NCBI GenBank assembly: GCA_016720835.1
Contig: JADKJW010000016.1
Span: forward strand, 1-64,000
Direction: 5' to 3'
DNA length: 64,000 nt
DNA from: Ignavibacteria bacterium
GTDB lineage: Bacteria; Bacteroidota; Ignavibacteria; SZUA-365
A program made the position numbers and the translations under genes. Under the pieces are notes generated by a model. That model did no database searches and was not told where the DNA came from. It worked only from the letters and a program-made list of their open reading frames with translations. The first letter of the stretch is position 1, and each line of letters starts with the position of its first letter. Below are positions 26,546 through 35,148 of this stretch, in pieces.

Positions 26546-27445
26546 ATGCGGAAATCCATCGGACTGCTTCTCGTCGCCCTTGTCTGCGCGACGGCGAACC
26601 TTTCAGCCCAGCAGCTCGTGTTCCATGCGGCGAAGGACATGCTCGGGGATGCCATACAGACCGCCCAGCGGGATTTCTCGCCCGATGCGCAACTGGCCGG
26701 CATCATGTTCGTTGCAACGGCCGTCCCGCCGGTCAATTTCGAGATGGATATCAATACCGGGGAGGCGACGCTGTGGATGTACCTGTTCTCCTCCGCGGCA
26801 ATGGATTCCGCGGTCATGGTCGTGTGCTTCGACGCCCAGGGACTGGGCATCATCAGCAGCCTCGAGGCCGGTCCGGAGTCCGAAGGCGCGGCGACTCCGC
26901 TCATCCAGGGCGATCAGTGGCTGGACAGCGACGTGGTGTTCACACTGATCAAGGCGAATTCCGCGAAGCAGTTCTTCGAGACGCAGCAGGGCATCGCCGT
27001 GCAACTCGCGGTCCTGCAGTTCGATTCCACCGTGCAGAGCAACATCTGGACCTATTTCATGGTTTCCACGCAGGATACCATCATCTGCGGCGCGGATGCG
27101 GTGACCGGCACGCAAATCAGTTTCTGCCAGTCGCTCGTTACCGCGGTGGAGAAGCTGGCGGCGGCGCTGCCGTCCGGCATGGATCTGTTTCCGAGTCCGC
27201 TCCTTCCCGGCACGCACAGCGAACTGCAGTTGACCTGGCGTCCGCGGGCGAGCGAGGACCTCGTCATCGAGGCGTCCAACAGCGCCGGCAAACTCGTGTT
27301 CTCGCAGTCCGTCACTGCCGTATCCGGAAACCCGCTGCATGTCTCCATCCCTGCAACGTATTTCCCGTCCTCGGGCGTCTACCTCCTCCGTGTGCGTTCG
27401 CAGTCAGCCCTCCGTGCGACAGGAATCGTGAGGGTGGTGAAATAG
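26546..27445 (+). CDS. Secreted T9SS cargo protein, unknown function
   Basis: 299 residues from ATG 26546, which has GGAGAAGG just upstream. The start seven codons earlier lacks this. Signal peptide MRKSIGLLLVALVCATANLSAQ, then a domain I do not recognise (residues ~25-205). The terminal ~75 residues look like a sorting domain without the usual NPNPF motif (DLFPSPLLPGTHSELQLTW ... SGVYLLRVRSQSALRATGIVRVVK). Its last codons are duplicated in the downstream 78-bp tandem repeat. Confidence 0.6.
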   Translation: MRKSIGLLLVALVCATANLSAQQLVFHAAKDMLGDAIQTAQRDFSPDAQLAGIMFVATAVPPVNFEMDINTGEATLWMYLFSSAAMDSAVMVVCFDAQGLGIISSLEAGPESEGAATPLIQGDQWLDSDVVFTLIKANSAKQFFETQQGIAVQLAVLQFDSTVQSNIWTYFMVSTQDTIICGADAVTGTQISFCQSLVTAVEKLAAALPSGMDLFPSPLLPGTHSELQLTWRPRASEDLVIEASNSAGKLVFSQSVTAVSGNPLHVSIPATYFPSSGVYLLRVRSQSALRATGIVRVVK

Positions 27446-27586
27446 CTGGCACAGTTCCATCACAGTGATGAATTGACCGGCGAGACGCCGGTCCCACCCT
27501 GTGCATGAAGGGTGGTGAAATAGCAGACACAGTTCCATCACAGTGATGAATTGATCGGCGAGACGCTGGTCCCACCCTGTGCATGA
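27431..27586 (+). repeat. Tandem duplication, two copies of 78 bp
   Basis: Copy 1 (27431-27508) begins inside the last codons of the preceding gene (AGGGTGGTGAAATAG, including its stop). Copy 2 (27509-27586) follows directly with a few substitutions. Each contains a hairpin followed by CCCACC: ACCGGCG-AGA-CGCCGGT in copy 1 and ATCGGCG-AGA-CGCTGGT in copy 2. The duplication includes a spare stop codon. Confidence 0.85.
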
Positions 27587-27597
27587 ATAGCAGTTTT

Positions 27598-27633
27598 GAC
27601 TTCACTCCAACACTCCATTACTCCATCACTCCG
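27598..27633 (+). repeat. ACTCCA-type degenerate tandem repeat upstream of the SBBP gene
   Basis: Four to five units of about nine bases (TTCACTCCAA, CACTCCATT, ACTCCATC, ACTCCGAATCC) end seven bases before the start codon at 27640, where a leader would normally carry ribosome-binding information. Confidence 0.65.
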
Positions 27634-27639
27634 AATCCC

Positions 27640-30156
27640 ATGCCCCGCCTCCCGCGCCTCCTCCTCCTCGCGGCCCTGCTCCCGCTGCTCGTGTTTCGGG
27701 GGGACCATCGTGGACCGGATGGGATCGCGGCTGGACAGCAGAAGCGCTCGGCGGTCGCCACCTCACAACAGGACCAACTCATCCGCCGCGCGCTGGACGA
27801 GATCCGCTTCGTCGAGAACAGGGGACAGTATCCATCCGACGTGCTCTTTGTAGCCCGGCTTTCGAATGGGAGTGTGGCTTTCTTCACGGACAGGGTGGTA
27901 TTCCGCTTCGTGGAGGAGGAGACGACGGAGCCCGAACGCGAAGAACGGAACATCCATCTCGCGGGATACAGTTCGAACAAGAGCAGGCACACAGCGCGGC
28001 ATGCGGAAACTTCCGTGCGCACCGTCACCGTGCGCTATCCCGGGTCCCGGTTGGACGCGGAGGTACGCGGCATCTGCGAGCGGGAGGAGAAGGTCAACAT
28101 TTTCCGGGGCAGCGATCCGGAGCAGTGGAAGCGGAGCATCGCCACCTTCGACACGCTCGTGTACCGCAACATCTACGACGGCATCGATCTGTTCTTCTTC
28201 GATGGCGGCGGCAGGCTCAAGTACGAGTTCGTTGTTCAGCCGGGATCCTCGTACGAGCGCATACACATTGCATACGACGGCGTCGATGCACTGACCGTCA
28301 CCGGCGACGGAGATCTTTCGATAGGTATTGGCGATGAAACGATGGTGGAGGAAAAGCCGCTCGTGTATCAGAAGGACGGGAACACTGTCCGGCAACTCCA
28401 GGCGCAGTACGCACTCGAAGCTCCGAGGCAGCTCGGCTACCAGATTGCCGATGTCGATCCCATTCTGCCACTGGTGATCGATCCGCTGTACAGTACGTTG
28501 ATTGGGGGATCGTCGTACGAAGCAGTGCGCGATATAGCTGTACTAAGTGATAGTTTGGTAATTCTCTGTCTTGCAGCCAAATCGAATGATCTCGTGGGAA
28601 CAGATAAATCATACCAGCAGCACAACGGAGGGCAGGGAGATGTATTTATTATCGAAATAAATGTATATACGAGCGAAATTATCTTCTCTACATATTTCGG
28701 CGGCAGTCAGGACGATTTTGCTATAACAATTCAAGCTGATGACGGCGTCCTAAGGATTTCTGGAGGAACGAAGTCTGCGAATCTGCCAACAACAACTGGC
28801 GCATTGCAAAGGACATTCCGTGGCCAGGAGGACTGTTTTGTCGCCGCCTTCGGTCCGAAATGCGAAACGCTGATCTATTCCACATACCTTGGTGGCACTG
28901 GATTAGATTACGCGGAGGATATCTGTTTCGATGCTATAGGTAACGCCTACCTCGCCGGCTGGACGGACTCGTATTCGTCCTTTCCGAGAACGAGCGACGC
29001 CGTCCAAAGGACATACAGCGGTGGTGATGACGACGCGTTTGTGTCGAAGATCAGCAACGATGGTTCGAAGGTTCTCTACAGTACACTTCTCGGAGGAGCG
29101 GATTTCGATGAAGCACGCGGGATTTCTGTAGACCCTGACGGACGCATTGTTGTGTGCGGATACACCTCGTCGGGCAATTTTCCTGTACGAGGAAACGCAC
29201 TGCAAACGAGCAGGAAGGGTGTGGAGGCTGGATTCATCTCCGTCATTGATTCTGGCGGAAGGGTTTTAACATTCTCGACATACTTTGGAGGTTCATTCAA
29301 CGATTTGTTCGAGGAGATGACCGCCACGGACGATGGAGGATACGTTTTCCTCGGTGAAACAACATCGCTGAATCTTCCAGTAACACCCGGAGTGATTCAA
29401 TCGACAAGAGCGAACAAGGATTCGTCGATCTTCAGTTGGGATTATTCGCTTCTTCGTCTTGACTCTGCATGCAACGTGAAGTGGTGCAGCTATCTGGGCG
29501 GATCGAAGGAGGAGGAAGCTGAGGCGATCTGTTACAGCACGGAAAAGGTGTATGTGACAGGAACTTCGACATCGAAGGATTTTCCGCTGAAACACTCTTT
29601 GCTCTCCGGTATGGCGGGGTGGAATACGACGCTTTCAGCCATTGACGGATCAGGAGAACTCTTGCTGATGAGTACGTTATGGGGAGGGAATGGATCCGAT
29701 TACGTGTGCGCCGTACAGGTTCATCGAGATATCGTCTATCTTCTGGGCGCAACCTACTCCACTGATTTTCCGCTCACTGATAATGCACTGAAAAAGGATA
29801 GGAGCGGTGGGAATGACGCCTATGTAACAATATTTAGCTTTGACGAACTTCATCTTACAGAAGCAACGGAAATGCCCACTGCTTCGTCAACGATTATTTT
29901 ATCGCAGAACTACCCCAACCCTTTCCACACCGCAACGGAAATCATCTACGAAACACAAAAGCCCGAAGACATCGAACTCCGCGTGTATGATATACGAGGC
30001 CGCATCATCGATCTGCAGTCATGGTCGCGCGTCGCACCCGGCCGGCACGTGTATCGCTTCGAGAAGGGCGGCCTGGCGCCGGGGATCTATTTCTACTCCC
30101 TGCGCGGCGGGGGAGTGACGGTGACGAAGAAGATGGTGAAGCTCAACCCGGGATGA
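27640..30156 (+). CDS. SBBP beta-propeller T9SS cargo protein
   Basis: 838 residues from ATG 27640 (MPRLPRLLLLAALLPLLVF signal). An upstream in-frame ATG lies in the repeat and is rejected. Residues ~50-290 form an N-terminal domain (FVENRGQYPSDVLFVAR, FFDGGGRLKYEFVVQPG) that commonly precedes SBBP repeats. Residues ~290-750 are SBBP propeller repeats, each with YSTYLGG-type strands (YSTLIGGSSYE, FSTYFGGSQDD, YSTYLGGTGLDYAEDI, YSTLLGGADFDEARGI). The C-terminus is a sorting domain from LSQNYPNPFHTATE. The part from about 28530 to 29880 is clearly poorer in GC than its flanks, which suggests a different origin or history for the propeller. Confidence 0.85.
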   Translation: MPRLPRLLLLAALLPLLVFRGDHRGPDGIAAGQQKRSAVATSQQDQLIRRALDEIRFVENRGQYPSDVLFVARLSNGSVAFFTDRVVFRFVEEETTEPEREERNIHLAGYSSNKSRHTARHAETSVRTVTVRYPGSRLDAEVRGICEREEKVNIFRGSDPEQWKRSIATFDTLVYRNIYDGIDLFFFDGGGRLKYEFVVQPGSSYERIHIAYDGVDALTVTGDGDLSIGIGDETMVEEKPLVYQKDGNTVRQLQAQYALEAPRQLGYQIADVDPILPLVIDPLYSTLIGGSSYEAVRDIAVLSDSLVILCLAAKSNDLVGTDKSYQQHNGGQGDVFIIEINVYTSEIIFSTYFGGSQDDFAITIQADDGVLRISGGTKSANLPTTTGALQRTFRGQEDCFVAAFGPKCETLIYSTYLGGTGLDYAEDICFDAIGNAYLAGWTDSYSSFPRTSDAVQRTYSGGDDDAFVSKISNDGSKVLYSTLLGGADFDEARGISVDPDGRIVVCGYTSSGNFPVRGNALQTSRKGVEAGFISVIDSGGRVLTFSTYFGGSFNDLFEEMTATDDGGYVFLGETTSLNLPVTPGVIQSTRANKDSSIFSWDYSLLRLDSACNVKWCSYLGGSKEEEAEAICYSTEKVYVTGTSTSKDFPLKHSLLSGMAGWNTTLSAIDGSGELLLMSTLWGGNGSDYVCAVQVHRDIVYLLGATYSTDFPLTDNALKKDRSGGNDAYVTIFSFDELHLTEATEMPTASSTIILSQNYPNPFHTATEIIYETQKPEDIELRVYDIRGRIIDLQSWSRVAPGRHVYRFEKGGLAPGIYFYSLRGGGVTVTKKMVKLNPG

Positions 30157-30290
30157 TTTTCGATCTCTGATTATAAAATAAGACACCTTCATCTGTTGTC
30201 ACGCCGAGCGAAGACGAGGCGGCGGATTTCCGATTTCGGATTTTAATACAAGATCCCTTCTTCCGTTGTAATGACGAGCGAAGTCGCACC
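30155..30290 (+). repeat. Diverged direct repeat with the GAGCGAAGTCGA motif
   Basis: Two ~66-bp copies start at 30155 (GATTTTCGATCTCTGATTAT) and 30225 (GATTTCCGATTTCGGATTTT). Each leads to a GTTGT...CGAGCGAAG(A/T)CG motif that resembles a well-known widespread intergenic repeat in many bacteria (TCATTCCGAGCGAAGTCGAGG). Confidence 0.6.
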
Positions 30291-30300
30291 CCGGGACGGG

Positions 30301-30452
30301 GTGCCATAATGTTCGTGTGCCGTCGCTCTCCGGTGGTCTTCGACGCACCGGCTACTATCTGGCACCCCGTTCCGGGGTGCCATAATGTTCGTGTGCCGTC
30401 GCTCTCCGGTGGTCTTCGACGCACCGGCTACTATCTGGCACCCCGTTCCGGG
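30301..30452 (+). repeat. Perfect tandem repeat, two copies of 76 bp
   Basis: Copies at 30301-30376 and 30377-30452 appear identical apart from flanking bases. Each ends in a 9-bp palindrome, GGCACCCCG-TTC-CGGGGTGCC, that spans the copy boundary. A variant of the same hairpin, GCACCCC-GGGAC-GGGGTGC, precedes the first copy, and a partial third unit (GTGCTTCG) follows. Confidence 0.9.
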
Positions 30453-30754
30453 GTGCTTCGTTTGTGAAGAGCGCCCATCGCGTTGCGGTAGTTCGTTCCT
30501 CATAGAAGAGCATGTGCTCCGGATTCAATCGACGAATACACGTACGTCAGGTCTTGCGCCCTTTGAATAATTGCCTGAAAAGCCAGGATGCGAGCGGGCG
30601 GATTCGTCGTGGGGAGATGCGGACGATGCGCGTTGATGGCACAGACCGTTGGGGATCCATTACGAATCCGCCGCGAGCGTTGCTTTCGGCGCGATGGATG
30701 TGCAGCGCTTTTCAGAGCAATTATTCATCAGGCGCTCTTTGGCTCTTTTCTTTC

Positions 30755-30786
30755 GTTCTTTCTTTTGAGCCAGCAAAAGAAAGAAC
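30755..30786. repeat. 13-bp perfect inverted repeat
   Basis: GTTCTTTCTTTTG (30755-30767), 6-base loop AGCCAG, CAAAAGAAAGAAC (30774-30786). It sits in AT-rich DNA unlike its surroundings. Read on the minus strand it would encode FFLLLAQKKERKK, a phrase that recurs as spurious short ORFs in Bacteroidota genomes, so it is probably a common intergenic element rather than a gene. Confidence 0.7.
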
Positions 30787-30885
30787 ATTTCTTGCGGAGC
30801 GACGATTGTAATTGACGCCTGTCGCTGCATGGGGTGCGATGGAATAGGCAACGCTCCAAGCCCACGGTCTGTGACTCGACGCTTT

Positions 30886-31010
30886 CCCATGGCTGACGCC
30901 ATGGGTCGAAGAATGCCGTCCGCCTGCGGCGGACTCGCCGAGGTGTGTGGGATGACGCTCACCCATGGCTGACGCCATGGGTCGAGGAATGCCGTCCGCC
31001 TGCGGCGGAC
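30886..31010 (+). repeat. Two 49-bp palindromic copies, 76 bp apart
   Basis: Copies at 30886-30934 and 30962-31010 differ at about one base. Each holds two palindromes: CCCATGGC-TGAC-GCCATGGG and GTCCGCC-TGC-GGCGGAC. The 27 bases between them are unique. The spacing equals the period of the tandem repeat 500 bp upstream. Confidence 0.85.
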
Positions 31011-31134
31011 TGAATCACACTCTATCATCCATCCCCGCGTCTCCGCATCCCCACCTACGCTTCGCTGCGCTCAGCTTCGGTGGGCAGGCCCGCGTGGTCA
31101 CAGTTTTCTGCCCCGCCCACCCGCATGGCGGCCG

Positions 31135-31165
31135 TTGCATATTCGACGAAACGGGCGTAAATTTG
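31135..31165 (+). promoter_or_regulatory. Promoter of the moxR-bat operon
   Basis: TTG (31135-31137), exactly 20 bases, TAAATTTG (31158-31165): a full match to the Bacteroidota TTG/TAnnTTTG pattern. The transcript would start near 31172, about 95 bases before the moxR ATG. Confidence 0.65.
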
Positions 31166-31266
31166 TGGAATAGAGCCGCGTGCGGCGATGTTTTTCGGAG
31201 CGCCTTCCGATAGGGTTGAGAACCATTCCAGGGCGTTTTTTCTTTGTCACTCGATGAGGATAGGAT

Positions 31267-32256
31267 ATGACGGTCGACATTCAGGAAATCAACCAGAAAA
31301 TCCAGCAGGAAAGCGCGTTTATCGACGCGCTGCGCATGGAAATCGGCAAGGTCATCATCGGGCAGAAGTCGATGGTGGACCGGCTGATGATCGGATTGCT
31401 CGGCAACGGGCATATCCTGCTCGAAGGCGTGCCGGGCCTGGCCAAAACCACGGCCATCAAGACGCTCGCCGCCGCCATGAAGGCGAAATTCCATCGCATC
31501 CAGTTCACGCCCGATCTGCTGCCCGCCGATCTCATCGGCACGATGATCTACAATCAGAAGACGGGCGACTTCCAGACCAAGCAGGGCCCGATCTTCGCCA
31601 ACTTCATCCTCGCCGACGAAATCAACCGCGCGCCCGCCAAGGTGCAGAGCGCCCTGCTCGAAGCCATGCAGGAACGGCAGGTCACCATCGGCGACCACAC
31701 GTACAAGCTCGAGGAACCCTTCCTCGTCATGGCCACGCAGAACCCGATCGAGCAGGAAGGCACCTACCCGCTGCCCGAAGCGCAACTGGACCGCTTCATG
31801 CTCAAGGTGAAAATCGACTACCCGAAGCGCGACGAGGAAATCCTCATCATGCGCCAGCAGGTGTCGGGCGACATTCCGACGCCGAACCCCGTGGTCACCA
31901 CCGAGGACATCCTCCGCGCGCGGCAGGCCATACAGGCCGTGTACATGGACGAGAAAATCGAGAAGTACATCCTCGACATCGTCTTCGCCACGCGCTACCC
32001 GAAGGAATTCAAGCTCGACAAGATCGCCGGCTACATCTCCTACGGCGGGTCGCCCCGCGCCACCATCTTCCTGGCCATCGCCGCCAAGGCCTACGCCTTC
32101 ATCATGCGGCGCGGCTACGTGATCCCCGAGGACGTGCGCGCCATCTGCTTCGACGTGCTGCGCCACCGCGTGGCCGTGACCTACGAGGCGGAAGCGGAGG
32201 AATGGACCTCCGAAATGATCGTGCAGGAAATCCTCAACACGGTGGAAGTGCCGTAA
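31267..32256 (+). CDS. MoxR-family AAA+ ATPase
   Basis: 329 residues. Walker A GVPGLAKTT starts at residue 54; Walker B ILADEINRAP has Asp117-Glu118. Then ATQNPIEQEGTYPLPEAQLDRF (sensor 1 and linker) and the helical lid. MoxR ATPases act as chaperones that assemble or activate proteins with von Willebrand (VWA) domains, and two such proteins follow in this operon. The ATG has GAGGATAGG upstream. It opens the eight-gene operon reading into batE. Confidence 0.93.
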   Translation: MTVDIQEINQKIQQESAFIDALRMEIGKVIIGQKSMVDRLMIGLLGNGHILLEGVPGLAKTTAIKTLAAAMKAKFHRIQFTPDLLPADLIGTMIYNQKTGDFQTKQGPIFANFILADEINRAPAKVQSALLEAMQERQVTIGDHTYKLEEPFLVMATQNPIEQEGTYPLPEAQLDRFMLKVKIDYPKRDEEILIMRQQVSGDIPTPNPVVTTEDILRARQAIQAVYMDEKIEKYILDIVFATRYPKEFKLDKIAGYISYGGSPRATIFLAIAAKAYAFIMRRGYVIPEDVRAICFDVLRHRVAVTYEAEAEEWTSEMIVQEILNTVEVP

Positions 32257-32309
32257 CAGTCCGCCCGCGCGGGACACGGCTTCAGGAACCAGGCTCCATT
32301 CGGCACGAC

Positions 32310-33185
32310 GTGGATACGAAAGAAATCATCAAGAACGTACGGCAGATCGAGATCCGCACGCGCGGACTCGTGAACCAGCTCTTCTCGGGCGAATACCACA
32401 GCGTCTTCAAGGGACGCGGCATGGAATTCTCGGAGGTGCGCGAGTACGAGTTCGGCGACGACGTGCGCACGATCGACTGGAACGTCTCCGCCCGCTTCAA
32501 CCGGCCCTTCGTGAAAGTCTTCGAGGAGGAGCGCGAACTCACCGTGATGTTGCTCGTGGACATGAGCGGCTCGCAGGAGTACGGCACGGGTCGCAAGCTC
32601 AAGCGCGACATCGCGGCCGAGATGTGCGCCGTGCTGGCCTTCAGCGCGCTCAAGAACAACGACAAGGTCGGCATGATCATCTTCACCGACCGCATCGAGC
32701 TGTTCATCCCGCCCAAGAAGGGCAGGACGCACACGCTGCGCCTCATCCGCGAACTCATCGCCTTCACGCCGCAGGGCCGCGCCACCAACATCCGCGGGGC
32801 CCTCGAGTACGCGAACCACGTGATGAAGAAACGCTCCATCATGTTCCTCGTGTCGGACTTCATGGACAGGGGCTTCGACCAGGCGCTCAAGATCTCGGGG
32901 CGCAAGCACGATCTCATCGCCGTGCACCTGCACGATCCGAAGGAGAGCGGCCTGCCCGACGTGGGCCTCATGAAGCTCGCCGACGCGGAAACCGGACAGG
33001 AGCGCTGGATCGACACCTCGCTCGCGGGCGTGCGCGAAGCCTACCGCCGCTCCTGGCTCGCGCGCAAGCAGGAACGCGACAGGCTCTTCCTGACTTCCAA
33101 CGTGGACAGCATCGGCATCGACGTGCACGGCTCCTACGTGCAGCCGCTCGTGGCGTTTTTCCGCATGCGGGAGAGGCGGCACTGA
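32310..33185 (+). CDS. DUF58 (VWA-like) protein
   Basis: 291 residues. No ATG fits, so GTG 32310 (VDTKEIIKNVRQIEI) is chosen because it gives the typical DUF58 N-terminus. Motifs: FSGEYHSVFKGRGMEFSEVREYEFGDDVRTIDWNV-type core (the family signature), LLVDMSGSQ as a MIDAS-like site, and RATNIRGALEYA. Cytosolic, probably bound to the membrane complex through its partners. It always neighbours moxR. Its stop TGA overlaps the next ATG (TGATG). Confidence 0.9.
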   Translation: MDTKEIIKNVRQIEIRTRGLVNQLFSGEYHSVFKGRGMEFSEVREYEFGDDVRTIDWNVSARFNRPFVKVFEEERELTVMLLVDMSGSQEYGTGRKLKRDIAAEMCAVLAFSALKNNDKVGMIIFTDRIELFIPPKKGRTHTLRLIRELIAFTPQGRATNIRGALEYANHVMKKRSIMFLVSDFMDRGFDQALKISGRKHDLIAVHLHDPKESGLPDVGLMKLADAETGQERWIDTSLAGVREAYRRSWLARKQERDRLFLTSNVDSIGIDVHGSYVQPLVAFFRMRERRH

Positions 33186-34138
33186 TGCGGAAAGTCCCGT
33201 CCTTCCTGATTCTGCTGGCCTTCGTGCTCGCGCCCGCGCTGCGCGCGCAGGACGTGAAGGTCAGCGCCACGCTCGACTCCGCCTCCTACGCCATCGGCGA
33301 CTGGATGCGCGCCGTGCTCACCGTGGACGCTCCGCAGGGTCTGCGCGTCGTGCTGCCCGTGGACAGCGCCGACGTCGTGCATGCCGAGATCGTCGACTCC
33401 GAACCGCTCGAAAAAGTGACCGAGGGAGGTCGCGACCGCATCACGCGCACCTACGTGCTCACGGCCTTCGACACCGGACGCGTCGCCATCAGCCTCAAGG
33501 TGCGCTACCGCAAACAAGGTGACACGACGCTGTACACGGCCGAGACCGCGCCGGTGCTCGTCAGCATCCGGGCCATCGAGGTGGACACGAGCCATGCGTA
33601 CAAGGACATCAAGGACGTGGTCGACGTTCCTCTTACCATCTGGGAAATCCTCGCCTACATCGGCATCGCGCTGGCCGTGCTCGCCATCGGCTGGTACGCG
33701 TACCGCAGGTACATGCGCGTGCCCGTGGAAGTGCCGCCCGAGGAAGTGCAGGAAGTCGTCCGGCCGCCATATGATATCGCCATGGAAAAGCTCACTGCGC
33801 TCGAAGCGCGGAGGCTCTGGGAGCAGGGCTTCGACAAGGAGTTCCAGTCTGAACTCACCGAGATCGTCCGCGAGTACATCGAACTGCGTTACCGCGTCCC
33901 GGCGCTCGAGCAGGTGACCTCCGAAATCGTGTCGGGCGTCGCCATGATGGGACTCCAATCCGAAATCATCCTCAAGCTCGAGCAGATGCTGCGCGTCGCG
34001 GACATGACCAAGTTCGCCACGTACACGCCCGCGCCAAGCGAACACGCCCTCGGACTGCGCATCGCGCACGAATTCCTCGAGCAGACGAAGCCGCCGGCGA
34101 TGGCCGCACCCGGAACGGAGGAGCAGCCGCATGCTTGA
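33185..34138 (+). CDS. Membrane protein of the bat operon (DUF4381-like)
   Basis: 317 residues. Signal or anchor MRKVPSFLILLAFVLAPALRAQ, then an Ig-like periplasmic domain (VKVSATLDSASYAIGDWMRAVLTVDAP), one membrane segment near residue 155-180 (IWEILAYIGIALAVLAIGWYAYRRY) and a cytosolic helical tail (QSELTEIVREYIELRYRV). This layout and its place between DUF58 and batA match the accessory protein found in other Bacteroidota operons. Its last codons overlap batA by 8 bp. The exact role is unknown. Confidence 0.75.
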   Translation: MRKVPSFLILLAFVLAPALRAQDVKVSATLDSASYAIGDWMRAVLTVDAPQGLRVVLPVDSADVVHAEIVDSEPLEKVTEGGRDRITRTYVLTAFDTGRVAISLKVRYRKQGDTTLYTAETAPVLVSIRAIEVDTSHAYKDIKDVVDVPLTIWEILAYIGIALAVLAIGWYAYRRYMRVPVEVPPEEVQEVVRPPYDIAMEKLTALEARRLWEQGFDKEFQSELTEIVREYIELRYRVPALEQVTSEIVSGVAMMGLQSEIILKLEQMLRVADMTKFATYTPAPSEHALGLRIAHEFLEQTKPPAMAAPGTEEQPHA

Positions 34139-35129
34139 GGCGCACACTCACTTCGCGAATCCGCTGTTCCTGTGGCTGCTCGCGCTCATCCCGCTGATCG
34201 CGGCGTGGTATTTCTGGCGCTCGGGCAGGGGAACGGCGGCGCTGCGGCATTCCTCGCTGTCCCTGCTGGACGGTGTTCCCTCGGGCTTCCGCGTGCACCT
34301 GCGGCATCTGCCCTTCGCGCTGCGCATGCTCGCCTTCGCGGCGCTCATCGTGGCCTTTGCGAGGCCGCAGAGCACCGCAAAAGGGGAGAACGTGTACCGG
34401 GAGGGGATAGACATCAGTCTCGCGCTCGACATTTCCGGTTCCATGCTCGCCGAGGACTTCCGTCCCAACCGGCTCGAAGCCGCGAAACAGGTGGCAGAGG
34501 ACTTCATCACAGGCCGCATGAGCGACCGCATCGGCCTGGTGATCTTTGCCGGCGAGAGCTTCACGCAGTGCCCGCTCACCACGGACTACGACGTGCTCGT
34601 CGATCTGCTCAAGAAGGTGAAGATGGGCAATCTGAAGGACGGCACCGCCATCGGCGAGGGCATCGCCACCGCCGTGAACCGGATGCGCACCAGCAGGGCG
34701 AAGAGCAAGGTCATCATCCTGCTCACCGATGGCGTGAACAACATGGGATCGATCGATCCGCTGACCGCGGCGCAGATCGCCTCCCGCTTCGGCGTCCGCA
34801 TCTACTGCATCGGCGTCGGCTCGCGCGGCACGGCCCCGTATCCCGTGCGCACGCCCTTCGGCGTGCAGTATCAGCAGATGCCCGTCGAGATCGACGAGGA
34901 CATGCTGAAGCAGGTTTCGAGCGGCACGGGCGGACAGTACTTCCGCGCCACAGGCAATCAGAAACTCAAGGAGATCTACGCCGAGATCGACAAGCTCGAG
35001 CGCACCAAGATCGAGGTGACGGAGTTTCACCGCTACCGCGAGCTGTTTCCGCAGTATCTCCTGATCGGCGCCATGCTGCTGGCCGTGGAACTTCTCCTCG
35101 CCGGATTCGTCTTCAGGAAAATCCCGTAA
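34131..35129 (+). CDS. batA: BatA, VWA-domain membrane protein
   Basis: 332 residues. Two N-terminal membrane helices, VWA domain with MIDAS motif DISGS (Asp100), TAIGEGIATAVNRM and LLTDGVNN, and a C-terminal helix (YLLIGAMLLAVELLLAGFVF). Bat proteins (named after the Bacteroides aerotolerance operon) form an inner-membrane complex with a role in envelope integrity and oxidative stress. Its MIDAS suggests metal-dependent binding of a partner, controlled by MoxR. Confidence 0.9.
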   Translation: MLEAHTHFANPLFLWLLALIPLIAAWYFWRSGRGTAALRHSSLSLLDGVPSGFRVHLRHLPFALRMLAFAALIVAFARPQSTAKGENVYREGIDISLALDISGSMLAEDFRPNRLEAAKQVAEDFITGRMSDRIGLVIFAGESFTQCPLTTDYDVLVDLLKKVKMGNLKDGTAIGEGIATAVNRMRTSRAKSKVIILLTDGVNNMGSIDPLTAAQIASRFGVRIYCIGVGSRGTAPYPVRTPFGVQYQQMPVEIDEDMLKQVSSGTGGQYFRATGNQKLKEIYAEIDKLERTKIEVTEFHRYRELFPQYLLIGAMLLAVELLLAGFVFRKIP

Positions 35130-35148
35130 CCGCCGCCGACGCAACGAT

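Larger units (their letters stand above)
30157..31266. other. 1.1-kb gene-free, repeat-rich region
   Basis: No credible gene: the short open frames here do not resemble proteins and lie across repeats. It holds a diverged duplication (30155-30290), a 76-bp tandem array (30301-30452), a 13-bp inverted repeat (30755-30786), two 49-bp copies 76 bp apart (30886-31010), and a palindrome-like CCCACC...GGTGGG segment near 31050-31085. It ends with the promoter of the moxR operon. Confidence 0.7.

Noticed and set aside
30301..30452. CRISPR array
   Set aside because: Only two adjacent 76-bp copies without spacers and no cas gene.
30512..31028. Short open frames in the repeat region, including one encoding FFLLLAQKKERKK
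   Set aside because: They read through palindromes and repeats; similar phrases appear as spurious ORFs in many Bacteroidota genomes.
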